Of a DNA stretch of 28,542 bases, positions 7,436 to 14,976 are shown one piece after another. How positions within the stretch are numbered: the first letter of the stretch is position 1; each line of letters begins with the position of its first letter. The stretch lies in contig JBLNBX010000002.1 of the NCBI GenBank assembly GCA_050260275.1, forward strand, positions 1 to 28,542, written 5' to 3'. The DNA is from DATMXS01 sp050260275. Its GTDB lineage: Bacteria; Acidobacteriota; Terriglobia; Bryobacterales; Bryobacteraceae. Both the position numbers and the translations under genes were made by a program. Below the pieces are notes generated by a model. That model searched no databases and was not told the DNA's origin. It was given only the letters and a program-made list of their open reading frames with translations.

Positions 7436-8764
7436 ATGAGCAATATTTTCTCGGGCGTCAGCCGGTACTCCAGCGACTTACGGGCCATCATCGACCGCGC
7501 TGTCGCGATCCAGAGCCTCCATCTCACCCAGTTGTCCCAGACGAAGATCAAGCTCAGCGACCAGTCGAAAGCTTTGTCGGCGCTGCAATCGAAATTCGAT
7601 TCGCTCGCGAACTCGCTGACGGCGCTCAAGACGGCTTCGGGCATCGACTCGTTCTCATCGTCGACCTCCACTGAAGGAGTCGTGCAGGTGAACTTGAGCG
7701 AGGGCGTGGCCGAGGGCTCGTTCATGGTCCACGTGACCAGTTTGGGCGCGCAGACCGTCACGATGAGCACGAACGGGCTGGCCACCGTGTCCGATCCTGG
7801 CAAAGACAATATCAGCGCCGCCACGGAATTCACGTTGACGGTGGATGGCGAGTCCTTTACCATCAGTCCGGCCGCGCAGAACCTCAAAGCTCTCGCAGAA
7901 GCCATCAACGCCGCACACGCCGGCGTGCGGGCGACCCTCGTCAACGTGGGCGCGCCCTCCTCGCCGGATTACCGCCTGTCTATCACGAGCAACGCCTACG
8001 CCGATGTCGCCATCACGCTCTCGGACGGAGAAACGGAGCTGCTCGAAACACTGACCTCGGGCGCGAACGCCAAGTACAGCGTGAATGGCGTGGCGGTCTC
8101 CTCGGACTCGCGCAAGGTGATCCTCTCCCCCGGCGTTTCGATCACACTCGTGGGCGAGAGCGCCGCGGGCGTGGACACCACGGTGACCGTGGGACGCACG
8201 ACGGCTTCGGCCAAGAACGCGCTCTCGGCCCTCGCGACAGCCTACAACACAGCGATGTCGGCCCTTGACGAACACCGCGGGGAAAACGCCGGAGTGCTCG
8301 CCGGAGACATGCTGATCCGTACACTCGCCGATGCGCTCAGAAAGGTAGCCAACTACGAAGCCGATTCCGGCGGCATCTTGAGCCTGACCGCCTTAGGCTT
8401 CATGTTCACCGATACCGGCGAGTTGAAGTTCGACGGGTCCACGTTCGATGCGGCGGTGCAGGGCAAGACGGACGAGCTGATCGGTTTTCTGGAGGGCTTC
8501 AAGCAGTACGCGCAATCGGTGATCGAGGCGGTAGCCGGCTCCGGCAGTGGCGCGATCAGCACGGCTTCCGATCTCGTCACGTCGATGATCGCAGAGCAGG
8601 ACAGGCTCATCCAGGCCGAGCAGGAGCGGGTGGACCTGTTTGAAGAGAACATCACGGCCCGCATGAACGAGGCGGACGCGCTCATAGCCTCCCTGGAGCA
8701 GCAGGTCGAGTACTACACGAATCTGTTCGAGGGTATGCGGAACTACAACAAGTTGTACTCATGA
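7436..8764 (+). CDS. fliD: flagellar filament cap protein
   Basis: This 442-residue protein has the FliD layout. An N-terminal helical region (NIFSGVSRYSSDLRAIIDRA, residues 2-21) leads into LTQLSQTKIKLSDQSKALSA. A beta-rich central part includes FMVHVTSLGAQTVTM and FTLTVDGESFTISPAAQNLK. The FliD C-terminal region has NALSALATAYNTAMSALDEH, GGILSLTALGFMFTDTGELK and a final coiled coil (about 385-435) ending YYTNLFEGMRNYNKLYS. FliD caps the growing filament and folds flagellin at the tip. It follows fliC by 111 nt and overlaps the next gene by four bases (ATGA), which implies translational coupling. ATG 7436 is chosen from the N-terminal fit and a GCGAGGCG stretch upstream. Confidence 0.93.
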   Translation: MSNIFSGVSRYSSDLRAIIDRAVAIQSLHLTQLSQTKIKLSDQSKALSALQSKFDSLANSLTALKTASGIDSFSSSTSTEGVVQVNLSEGVAEGSFMVHVTSLGAQTVTMSTNGLATVSDPGKDNISAATEFTLTVDGESFTISPAAQNLKALAEAINAAHAGVRATLVNVGAPSSPDYRLSITSNAYADVAITLSDGETELLETLTSGANAKYSVNGVAVSSDSRKVILSPGVSITLVGESAAGVDTTVTVGRTTASAKNALSALATAYNTAMSALDEHRGENAGVLAGDMLIRTLADALRKVANYEADSGGILSLTALGFMFTDTGELKFDGSTFDAAVQGKTDELIGFLEGFKQYAQSVIEAVAGSGSGAISTASDLVTSMIAEQDRLIQAEQERVDLFEENITARMNEADALIASLEQQVEYYTNLFEGMRNYNKLYS

Positions 8765-8964
8765 TGACGGCGCTCCAACTCATAGCCGCCGGCAGATTCT
8801 CCGAGGCGGGGGACGTCTTGAGCGCCGAGCTGGCAAACTGCGGCGATCCGCGCGAGGCGTTGGCGCTCATCGAGCGCGCGAGGAAGGTGGCGCTGGCGGC
8901 TCGAGCCGCGTACGCGGACGAACTGATCCGTGCCAGGCGGAAACGGCTGGTCCGCGCCTACTGA
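8761..8964 (+). CDS. small helical protein coupled to fliD
   Basis: This 67-residue protein is predicted to be almost wholly alpha-helical (MMTALQLIAAGRFSEAGDVL, then DPREALALIERARKVALAA and a basic end RARRKRLVRAY). Its ATG overlaps the fliD stop in ATGATGA, so translation is probably coupled; the second ATG (8764) is an equal alternative. In other flagellar operons this place is held by the export chaperones FliS or FliT. The size and helical nature fit a short FliT-like chaperone, but no family signature is recognised and the function is not assigned. Its last seven bases overlap the convergent gene at 8958-9338. Confidence 0.6.
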   Translation: MMTALQLIAAGRFSEAGDVLSAELANCGDPREALALIERARKVALAARAAYADELIRARRKRLVRAY

Positions 8965-9338
8965 TGCTCTGAGTGCTGCGGCTGCGGCGGGTTCAGCCTG
9001 ACGGTGATGGTTTTCTCTTCTTCGTTCACGTCGAAGACCTCGCCGTAGGTCTGATAGCCTTTCGCGATCACCTGCACGCGAATCTTACCCTGAGGCAACT
9101 CCAGCGGAACTTTGGCGATGCCTTCCTGGTTCGTTCGCAGTTCCCAGTTCCTGATGACTTTCTTGCCGAGCTTCTTTATAGAGCGTCCCTCGACGAACCG
9201 CACGACGACGCTGGCGCGGTCCACGGGCTTATCGTAGTGGTTCTTGACCTCGACCGTAAGCCTCGTCATCTCGTCGTCGGCCAGGGCCGGCGCGGCGAAC
9301 AGAGCTAGAACGGCCGCTACTGATGCCAGGCTGCGCAT
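8958..9338 (-). CDS. secreted single-domain carboxypeptidase-regulatory-like protein
   Basis: The product is a 126-residue protein with a clear signal peptide (MRSLASVAAVLALFAAPALA, cleavage near residue 20). One beta-sandwich domain follows: TRLTVEVKNHYDKPVDRASV, then a TNQEGIAKVPLELPQGKIRV stretch and GYQTYGEVFDVNEEEKTITV. The xG-x-A-x-V-P-L-P-x-G-x-Y-like pattern is that of CarboxypepD_reg/transthyretin-like domains, which in acidobacteria often stand alone in the periplasm. A GATAAT box (9350-9345) lies 6 nt before the ATG, so the mRNA is likely leaderless. It is convergent with the fliD block and is followed by no close partner on its own strand. The function is unknown; a structural or binding role is likely. 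Confidence 0.8.
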   Translation of the reverse strand: MRSLASVAAVLALFAAPALADDEMTRLTVEVKNHYDKPVDRASVVVRFVEGRSIKKLGKKVIRNWELRTNQEGIAKVPLELPQGKIRVQVIAKGYQTYGEVFDVNEEEKTITVRLNPPQPQHSEHQ

Positions 9339-9344
9339 ACGCCA

Positions 9345-9350
9345 ATTATC
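9345..9350 (-). promoter_or_regulatory. -10 element (GATAAT) of the secreted-protein gene
   Basis: GATAAT in the context TGTGATAATTGG on the minus strand ends 6 nt before ATG 9338. No SD is present, which suggests a leaderless transcript. Confidence 0.5.
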
Positions 9351-9414
9351 ACACGCGCAAACGGGGCGGAGGCATACTGGCCGTGCAATGAGTCCGTTGC
9401 ACGCCGAAGATGGA

Positions 9415-11199
9415 TCATTCCTCGGGTTTCAGCAGAATTGCGGTGAGCGGAGGCAGGAGCAGCCGGATCGACTGCGCCCGGTTCCGCGACTGGATCTGCT
9501 CGACCGGCGCCCGGCGCGCCGCGCCGCTGCCCTGGCCGCCGAACATGAGATCGCCCGTGTTCACCACCTGTTTCCAGACTCGTCCGAACGGCACACCCAC
9601 GCGGTAGTCCGCCTGGCCGGACGTCGAGAAGTTGAAGACGGCGAGCAGCGTGGCGTCGTCAGTGCGGCCCCGGCGCAGGAAACTGACAATGTTGTTCGCC
9701 TCGTCGCAGCAATCGATCCACGTGAAGCTGCGCAGGTTCGTCTCGTCTTCATGCAGCGCGGATTCCGCGCGGTAGGTCCGGTTCAGAACCTCCACGAGCG
9801 TGCGGACGCCATAGTGGGCGGCGCTCTCGAGCACTCGCCAGTCTAGCCCACGGTCATGCTGCCACTCGCCGGGCTCGGCGAACTCGCCGCCCATGAACAG
9901 CAGCTTGGCGCCCGGCTGCGCGTACATCCAGGCGAGCAGCAGGCGCACGTTCGCGAACTTCCGGCCGCTGTCGCCCGGCATCTTGGACAGCAGCGAACCG
10001 AACGGCGGCTTCACCTCGTCGTGAGAAAGCGGCAGCACCCAGCGCTCGTTCCACATGTACAGCGGCCGGAAGGTCAACCTCGAATGGTGCGATGACCGCG
10101 CCGAGGCGGGGCTGCTCATGTAGGTGAGCGTGTCGTGCATCCAGCCCATGTCCCACTTGCGGTCGAAGCCGAGGCCGCCTTGGTTCGCCGGAGCCGTGAC
10201 GCCGGGCTCGGGGCTGGAGTCTTCGGCAATCAGAACCGCCTGCGGGAACTTGCGGGCGAGGCCGGCGTTCAACTCCCGCAGAAACGGCTTGCCGCCGGGA
10301 CGTTTGCAAATAGCCGCGACGGCGTCAAGCCGCAGGCCGTCCGCGTGATACCGCTCCAGCCAGAAGGCTGCGCTGCTCCGCAGGAAACTGCGCACCTCGC
10401 CGCGCGTGTAGTCGAACGCGTGCCCGCCCCACGGCGAGGATTCGCCGCCCTCATACAGGCGGGAGCCGTCGAACTCGGCGAGCCCGTGGGCGTCGCCCGC
10501 GAAATGCGAGGGCACCCAGTCGAGGATCACTCCGATTCCCGCGCGATGCAGCACGTCGACCAGATACATCAGGTCCTGCGGCGAGCCGTAGCGATGCGTG
10601 GCGGCGAAAAAGCGGGTGATCTGATAGCCCCACGACCCATAGAACGGGTGCTCCATCACGGGCATCAGTTCGACGTGCGTAAAGCCCGTTTGCTTGACGT
10701 AATCGGCCAACTGCGGCGCGATCTCGCGATAGGTGAGCGGGCGCGCGCCTTCTTCCTCCGGCGTGCGGCGCCACGATCCCAGGTGGACCTCGTAGATAGC
10801 CATGGGCTCGTCGTTGCCCTTGCGGCGCCACCTCATCCAGTCGCGGTCCTGCCAGTCGAAGTCGAGCGGCCAGACGATCGATGCGGTTCCTGGGGGAGCC
10901 TCGGAGTAGAAAGCGAACGGGTCGGCCTTCCAGAACTCGCGGCCGCTCGCTCTTATGCGGTACCTGTACTCCGAGCCCGGCCGCACACCCTCCACTTCGG
11001 CGGACCAGATGCCGGACGGGCCTCTTTCGAGCGGCAGCGCCTCGCCGCCGCTGAACGTGCCGGCAACTGCGACTTCTTCAGCGCCAGGAGCCCAGACGGA
11101 GAATTGCGCGCCCCGCCTTACAATGTGCGCCCCAAAATGCTCCCACAATTTGTCGTGAGTGCCCCCGTGAAAATGGCGAAGGTCGTCCTCAATTAACAT
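9415..11199 (-). CDS. glgB: 1,4-alpha-glucan (glycogen) branching enzyme
   Basis: This 594-residue GH13 enzyme makes alpha-1,6 branches in glycogen. An N-terminal CBM48 beta-sandwich (about residues 22-105, FGAHIVRRGAQFSVWAPGAE) precedes the catalytic barrel. YGSWGYQITRFFAATHRYGS (187-206) and AGIGVILDWVPSHF (220-233) are typical of branching enzymes. DGLRLDAVA contains the nucleophile Asp292, LIAEDSS the acid/base Glu326 and LPLSHDEV the transition-state Asp394. FMGGEFAEPGEWQHDRGLDW is also characteristic. After SHDEV the usual HGKGSLL reads KPPFGSLL. The protein lacks the extra N-terminal module of long GlgB proteins. ATG 11199 is preferred because MLIEDDL matches the family start; GTG 11211 is the alternative. 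No other glycogen or trehalose gene is near. A trehalohydrolase (TreZ) is less likely on these motifs. Confidence 0.9.
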   Translation of the reverse strand: MLIEDDLRHFHGGTHDKLWEHFGAHIVRRGAQFSVWAPGAEEVAVAGTFSGGEALPLERGPSGIWSAEVEGVRPGSEYRYRIRASGREFWKADPFAFYSEAPPGTASIVWPLDFDWQDRDWMRWRRKGNDEPMAIYEVHLGSWRRTPEEEGARPLTYREIAPQLADYVKQTGFTHVELMPVMEHPFYGSWGYQITRFFAATHRYGSPQDLMYLVDVLHRAGIGVILDWVPSHFAGDAHGLAEFDGSRLYEGGESSPWGGHAFDYTRGEVRSFLRSSAAFWLERYHADGLRLDAVAAICKRPGGKPFLRELNAGLARKFPQAVLIAEDSSPEPGVTAPANQGGLGFDRKWDMGWMHDTLTYMSSPASARSSHHSRLTFRPLYMWNERWVLPLSHDEVKPPFGSLLSKMPGDSGRKFANVRLLLAWMYAQPGAKLLFMGGEFAEPGEWQHDRGLDWRVLESAAHYGVRTLVEVLNRTYRAESALHEDETNLRSFTWIDCCDEANNIVSFLRRGRTDDATLLAVFNFSTSGQADYRVGVPFGRVWKQVVNTGDLMFGGQGSGAARRAPVEQIQSRNRAQSIRLLLPPLTAILLKPEE

Positions 11200-11226
11200 C
11201 CCCGCCCCCACGTTTTTCGTGATTCA

Positions 11227-11232
11227 AGTGTA
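11227..11232 (-). promoter_or_regulatory. -10 element (TACACT) of glgB
   Basis: CGCTACACTTG on the minus strand holds TACACT, 27 nt before ATG 11199 and 15 nt before GTG 11211. It resembles the GCTACAAT boxes elsewhere in the window. No clear -35 is seen. Confidence 0.4.
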
Positions 11233-11311
11233 GCGGACCTGCTGTGTGGTACATCATGGATACATGCGCGGTTAGACCGCTAGGGGCCAATCCGCGCGCA
11301 GGAGGATGCAT

Positions 11312-11977
11312 ATGACTCGTTTTGCGCTCGCCATCGCGCTGTTCGCCGTGCCGCTTCTCGCGGATGACAACACGGATCGCCTCAGCAAGGCCGCCACCGT
11401 TCTGAGCGAGGTCATGACCGCACCAGACCAGGGAATTCCGCAGGATCTGCTCAACAAGGCCGAGTGCGCTATCGTCGTGCCCGGTCTTAAGAAGGGTGCT
11501 TTCATCATCGGAGCCAAGTACGGCCGCGGATACGTTTCGTGCCGCAAGCAGCAGGGGCCGGGCTGGAGCGCTCCGGCGGCTGTGCGCGTGGAAGGCGGAA
11601 GTTTCGGGTTCCAGATTGGCGGCTCCGAAACAGACGTCGTGATGCTCGTCCTCAACGAGCGGGGTGTGGAGCGCCTGCTGTCGAGCAAGTTCACTCTTGG
11701 AGGGGACGCCAGCGTTGCGGCGGGACCAGTGGGGCGGACGGCGGAGGCACAGACAGACGCGTACATGACGGCCGAGATACTCACCTGGTCGCGTTCGCGC
11801 GGAGTGTTCGCTGGAATAGCACTCACCGGCGCCACGCTCCGGCAGGACCTCGACGTGAACCGCGCCCTTTACGGCAAGACCCTGGAGAATAAAGAGATTC
11901 TGCGCGGCGACCTGGCTGCCCCGGCCGCGGCCTCCGAGCTGCTCTCGATTCTGAACAAGTACTCGAGCCGGAAGTAG
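11312..11977 (+). CDS. SYLF-domain (Ysc84-like) lipid-binding protein, secreted
   Basis: This 221-residue protein has a signal peptide (MTRFALAIALFAVPLLADD) followed by one SYLF/Ysc84 domain. The typical stretches are AATVLSEVMTAPDQGIPQDL, AECAIVVPGLKKGAFIIGAK, GRGYVSCR, GWSAPAAVRVEGGSFGFQIG, TDVVMLVLNERGVERLLSSK, FTLGGDASVAAGPVGR and YSRSRG-like WSRSRGVFAGIALTGATLR. Homologous domains bind phosphoinositides or lipids in eukaryotes; the bacterial role is unclear and probably periplasmic. An AGGAGG box (11300-11305) is 6 nt before ATG 11312, which sets this start over the in-frame ATG at 11306. The gene has its own leader with a small GCGGT-TAG-ACCGC hairpin at 11268-11280. Confidence 0.9.
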   Translation: MTRFALAIALFAVPLLADDNTDRLSKAATVLSEVMTAPDQGIPQDLLNKAECAIVVPGLKKGAFIIGAKYGRGYVSCRKQQGPGWSAPAAVRVEGGSFGFQIGGSETDVVMLVLNERGVERLLSSKFTLGGDASVAAGPVGRTAEAQTDAYMTAEILTWSRSRGVFAGIALTGATLRQDLDVNRALYGKTLENKEILRGDLAAPAAASELLSILNKYSSRK

Positions 11978-12003
11978 CAGCGGTGAGGCTCTGAGCGCCA
12001 GGC

Positions 12004-12035
12004 CGGGCCGCCGGCCCGCGCCGCAACTGTGGCGC
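12004..12035 (+). repeat. GC-rich hairpins after the SYLF gene
   Basis: CGGGCC (12004-12009) pairs with GGCCCG (12013-12018). Immediately after, GCGCC (12018-12022) can pair with GGCGC (12031-12035). They lie about 27 nt after the SYLF stop and may act as a weak terminator, although no T-run follows. Confidence 0.45.
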
Positions 12036-12060
12036 GGCCCACCAAGTCATCGAGGGGCAC

Positions 12061-12345
12061 TTGCGGGTGGCTTGCACCGGCGGCCGTGTGCTGCGGCCGA
12101 GACTGCTGGATTTCATTCCGGCCGCGGATGGCCAACGGAGCCTGCGGGACCTTGTCCGCATCAACCGGATCTTCGGCGAGCACCGGCTGGCGCGGTCGCT
12201 GTTCCGCGAGTTCGAACCGGCCGGCGCCCGGTTCACCGTTCTCGACGCGGGAGCGGCGTCCGGCGACATGGGCGCCGCGATCCGTTCCGCGTTCCCCGGC
12301 GTGCGGGTGACTTCGCTCGACCGCGTGCCGCATCTCATGGCCTGA
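12061..12345 (+). pseudogene. truncated class I SAM-dependent methyltransferase
   Basis: This 94-residue reading frame starts at TTG 12061 behind CGAGGGGC. It matches only the N-terminal third of a Rossmann-fold methyltransferase. SLRDLVRINRIFGEHRLARS resembles the helical lead-in of this group, FTVLDAGAASGDMGAAIR is motif I (SAM-binding) and VRVTSLDR is the end of strand 2. The frame then stops (TGA 12343-12345) just where the rest of the domain should follow, and none of the other frames downstream carries a recognisable continuation. A 10-bp hairpin begins two bases after the stop codon. It is most likely a gene remnant. A functional 94-residue protein is less likely because the substrate-binding half is missing. 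Confidence 0.6.
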
Positions 12346-12346
12346 A

Positions 12347-12380
12347 GCCGCCGGAACCGCGCGTTTCCGCTTCCGGCGGC
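12347..12380 (+). repeat. perfect 10-bp hairpin directly after the truncated methyltransferase
   Basis: GCCGCCGGAA (12347-12356) pairs with TTCCGGCGGC (12371-12380) across a 14-nt loop. Downstream sequence is pyrimidine-rich (CCTGTCTTCGC) but has no T-run. It could act as a terminator, or mark the boundary of the deletion that truncated the gene. Confidence 0.55.
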
Positions 12381-12425
12381 GCCTGTCTTCGCTCCGCCTT
12401 TCCCTGACAGCCGAACCGTAGCTGT

Positions 12426-12431
12426 TATTCT
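12426..12431 (+). promoter_or_regulatory. -10 element (TATTCT) of the FkbM methyltransferase gene
   Basis: TATTCT lies 8 nt before GTG 12440, in the context GCTGTTATTCTC. A similar GCTGTCATTCTC precedes the EamA-type transporter near 24279. No SD is present, so the transcript is probably leaderless. Confidence 0.4.
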
Positions 12432-12439
12432 CAAATCCT

Positions 12440-13345
12440 GTGAGGAAGTACTTCGCGATCGCCCTCATGGCCGTTCTGGGCGCCGCCCTGTGGGCTTGGC
12501 GCGAGCCCCTTCGCCTGGGAGGGCTCTGGGCGGCTGGCCGCGCCAAGGGCTGCTCGTTCTCCCGGTCCCTCGCAAGCGCGCAGGCCACGCGCGACAACAC
12601 GGCCATAAAAGACCGCATACTCGCCGCCAGCAAGGAAATCCGCAAGGACGACGCCGCGGGCCTCAGCCTGTGGAACACGCCCCGCGGCCAGTATTGGATA
12701 ACGGCTGGCAGCAAGTGGGATCTGCCTTGGAACCTCGCCGAGCAGGAGCGCGACATCTACGGGCAGGACGGGCACGGCGTCAAACCGGGCGATATCGTCC
12801 TAGATTGTGGCGCCAATGTTGGAGTCTATACGCGGAAGGCGTTGGAGGCCGGAGCGAAGCTCGTGGTGGCCATCGAGATCGCGCCCGACAACATCGAGTG
12901 CCTGCGCCGGAATTTCGCCCCCGAGATCGCCGCCGGGCGCGTGATCGTCTACCCGAAGGGCGTGTGGAATAAAGATGACGTCCTCACGCTCAACCTGCCG
13001 GAAAACAAGGCCGCCGCAAGCGTTGTCATGAAGCCGAGCGCATCCAGGGAAGGGCCCAAGGTGCCGCTAACCACCATAGACAAGCTTGTGGCCGAACTGA
13101 ATCTGGAGCGCGTCGATTTCATCAAGATGGACATCGAAGGCGCGGAGGTTCCGGCGCTCGAAGGAGCGCGCGAAACGCTGAAGCGCTGGCGCCCGCGTAT
13201 GGCGCTGGCCGCCTATCACAAGCCGGACGACCCAGAGACCATTCCGGCGATGGCGCGTGTGGCGGTCTCTGATTACAACGTGGTTTGCGGCCCTTGCGCG
13301 GATGTGGGCTCGTCTATCCGCCCGGACGTTCTGTATTTCTATTAG
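12440..13345 (+). CDS. FkbM-family methyltransferase, membrane-anchored
   Basis: This 301-residue protein starts at GTG 12440. It has an N-terminal hydrophobic segment (residues 4-20, YFAIALMAVLGAALWAW), so it is probably anchored in or exported to the membrane, which is unusual for a methyltransferase. The Rossmann domain follows with motif I VLDCGANVGVYTRKALEAGA (120-139), the acidic loop AIEIAPDNIECLRRNF (144-159), VIVYPKGVWN, LTTIDKLVAEL and the FkbM signature VDFIKMDIEGAEVPALEGA. Members O-methylate sugars, polyketides or other small molecules; the substrate here is unknown. It follows a truncated methyltransferase of a different subfamily and has no close downstream partner. The convergent HAD gene starts on the other side of a 112-bp gap. 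Confidence 0.88.
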   Translation: MRKYFAIALMAVLGAALWAWREPLRLGGLWAAGRAKGCSFSRSLASAQATRDNTAIKDRILAASKEIRKDDAAGLSLWNTPRGQYWITAGSKWDLPWNLAEQERDIYGQDGHGVKPGDIVLDCGANVGVYTRKALEAGAKLVVAIEIAPDNIECLRRNFAPEIAAGRVIVYPKGVWNKDDVLTLNLPENKAAASVVMKPSASREGPKVPLTTIDKLVAELNLERVDFIKMDIEGAEVPALEGARETLKRWRPRMALAAYHKPDDPETIPAMARVAVSDYNVVCGPCADVGSSIRPDVLYFY

Positions 13346-13457
13346 GTCCGCTTCCGGGAATGCTGTTCAGCGCAGCCGTCACGAAGTGTAGGGCGGCTAC
13401 GATGTGATACGAATAGGCACACTCACCCGGCTGGAGACGTGTGCGGAAACCGCGAAC

Positions 13458-14252
13458 CTATCCCAGCGCCGCGAAAATCGAGTCGCGCCAGCCGGCCGGC
13501 CCGGGCCGCGACGTCACCACCGCATGGGGCAAAGCCCGGCTGAGGGCGGCTGCCTGCTCCGATGCGATCACGAACGCACGTCCCACGCGGCGCAGGAACG
13601 AAATGTCGTTGCCCGAATCGCCTAGGCCGATCGTCTGCGTTTTTCCGAACGCCTTCTCGAACAGGCCTGTCAGGAGGTCCACGGCTCGGGCTTTGTCGTT
13701 ATCGCCGGTGATGTGGTGATAGCGCCCGCCGATGTGCCAGCGGCGCCCGAGCGCCTCGATTGCCGCGAGAAGGCGGGGCGCTCCGTCGTGGTCCAGAATC
13801 GTGAACGGCTCGTCGTAGCCGCGCAGCAACGCGAGCGTGGCCAGTTCGAGCGACAGACCGCACTCCTCGGCAACCTGCTCCGCAGTCATCTGGTGAAACC
13901 CGCGCGTGGGCACGCCGGTTGTTTGCGAAGCCTGCCGGAGCGCGGCAACCAGGCTTGTGTAGCTTTCTCCGAGCTCGATGACCTCGTAGCCATCAACCGC
14001 CCGCGCTCCCGGAACCTGAAAAGGGAAGTACCCCTGGGGAACGAATACTGCTCCGCCGTTCTCGACGATGAACGGATCGGGATTATCCAGCCTGGTCCGC
14101 CAGAACTCGACCTCAGCCCGGGTCTTGCTAGTGACAAAGACGAGTGGCACGTCGCGGCGGCGGAGCAGTTCCAGAGCAGGGACGGCTTCATCGCAGCCGT
14201 AATCGCTGCGATCGAGCAGAGTGCCGTCCAGATCGGAGAAGACCACTTGCAT
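13458..14252 (-). CDS. HAD-IIB phosphatase, mannosyl-3-phosphoglycerate phosphatase family
   Basis: This 264-residue protein belongs to the Cof/MPGP branch of HAD phosphatases. Motif I is FSDLDGTLLD with Asp7 and Asp9, motif II the Ser/Thr of FVTSKTRAEVEFW (39-51), the motif III Lys lies near GDNDKARA (183-190) and motif IV is GLGDSGND (209-216). The stretches PFIVENGGAVFVP and RGYDEPF (144-150) are specific to mannosyl- or glucosyl-3-phosphoglycerate phosphatases, which make the compatible solutes mannosylglycerate or glucosylglycerate. No matching synthase gene is in the window, so the substrate stays open. A TATGGT box (14267-14262) lies 9 nt before the ATG without an SD, which suggests a leaderless transcript. 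The neighbouring rlmH, whose stop lies 83 nt further upstream on the same strand, seems unrelated. Confidence 0.85.
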   Translation of the reverse strand: MQVVFSDLDGTLLDRSDYGCDEAVPALELLRRRDVPLVFVTSKTRAEVEFWRTRLDNPDPFIVENGGAVFVPQGYFPFQVPGARAVDGYEVIELGESYTSLVAALRQASQTTGVPTRGFHQMTAEQVAEECGLSLELATLALLRGYDEPFTILDHDGAPRLLAAIEALGRRWHIGGRYHHITGDNDKARAVDLLTGLFEKAFGKTQTIGLGDSGNDISFLRRVGRAFVIASEQAAALSRALPHAVVTSRPGPAGWRDSIFAALG

Positions 14253-14261
14253 GCTGTCTAC

Positions 14262-14267
14262 ACCATA
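14262..14267 (-). promoter_or_regulatory. -10 element (TATGGT) of the HAD phosphatase gene
   Basis: CGCTATGGTG on the minus strand ends 9 nt before ATG 14252. No SD is present. Confidence 0.4.
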
Positions 14268-14335
14268 GCGAATGCCGCTCCGCCAGCCGATACCGGAGTG
14301 GCAGTAATTGGGCCCGGAAAACCCAGTATGCTGCT

Positions 14336-14755
14336 TCAGCGCGGGTAGGGATGGCCGCGCATCGCTGTGGCCGCGCGGTAGATCTGCTCCAGGAGCACCA
14401 CTCTCGCCAGCTCGTGCGGAAACGTTAAGGGCGAAAGAGACAACAGCATGTCTGCCTGGGCGATCCAGCTCGCGGGAGGTCCGTCGAAGCCGCCAATCAG
14501 GAAGACCAGGTCGCGCCCCTGCATCTCGGCCTTCGAGAGCAGCTCCGTGAAGGCGACTGAATCGAAGGCTCGCCCGGCGGCGTCCAGGACTATTTTTGTC
14601 GCGGATGGATGGCGCGCCCAGGCGTCAAAGCGGGCGGGGTTCACTTCGCGCATCTCGCAACCGAAATAGCGCGTAGTGCGCTTTACGTACTCCTCGCACA
14701 TCGCGCGCGCGTTCGGGTCCTTGGGCTTGCCTACGAAATAGACGAACACGCGCAT
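14336..14755 (-). CDS. rlmH: 23S rRNA (pseudouridine-1915-N3)-methyltransferase
   Basis: This 139-residue SPOUT-class methyltransferase modifies pseudouridine 1915 in helix 69 of 23S rRNA, acting as a dimer on the assembled 70S ribosome. The N-terminal strand MRVFVYFVGKPKDP is followed by the SAM-binding trefoil knot: LVFLIGGFDGPP (83-94), MLLSLSPLTFPHELARVVLL (103-122) and the C-terminal EQIYRAATAMRGHPYPR. All blocks are present and the length is standard. ATG 14755 is chosen because it begins the conserved strand; longer in-frame starts upstream lie in GC-rich structured DNA. A TATCCT box (14771-14766) lies 10 nt before the ATG, without an SD. Confidence 0.93.
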   Translation of the reverse strand: MRVFVYFVGKPKDPNARAMCEEYVKRTTRYFGCEMREVNPARFDAWARHPSATKIVLDAAGRAFDSVAFTELLSKAEMQGRDLVFLIGGFDGPPASWIAQADMLLSLSPLTFPHELARVVLLEQIYRAATAMRGHPYPR

Positions 14756-14976
14756 CGCTGCTTCGAGGATACCCCGGGGCTGAACAGGACCGCCGCCCCG
14801 CGGAGGGCGGCAGAGCCAGGATCGCGAGTTTTCCTGTTCTGGAGCGACTGGCAGGCGCTGAGGGGCAGGGCGGCCCGGGGGCCACGGACCATGCTCCGCC
14901 TCGTCGTGGCGGAACCCGAAAACCCCGGGAAGGGTATGGCCCCCCGGGCCCCGCCCCACTCGCCGCCTTCAGGAAA
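14756..14976. repeat. intergenic region packed with inverted repeats
   Basis: No gene is supported here. GCCGCCC (14792-14798) pairs with GGGCGGC (14805-14811), CAGGA (14817-14821) with TCCTG (14832-14836), and TCCGCC (14895-14900) with GGCGGA (14908-14913). The last sits inside a long imperfect stem in which GGGGC...CCCGGGGGCC (14862-14883) pairs with GGCCCCCCGGGCCCCGCCCC (14938-14957). Frames that are open across this region are biased shadow frames. It could be a structured transcript or terminator after the receiver gene that ends at 14977. Confidence 0.5.

Noticed and set aside
12346..12439. Frameshifted continuation of the truncated methyltransferase
   Set aside because: None of the forward frames gives recognisable methyltransferase motifs before the FkbM start.
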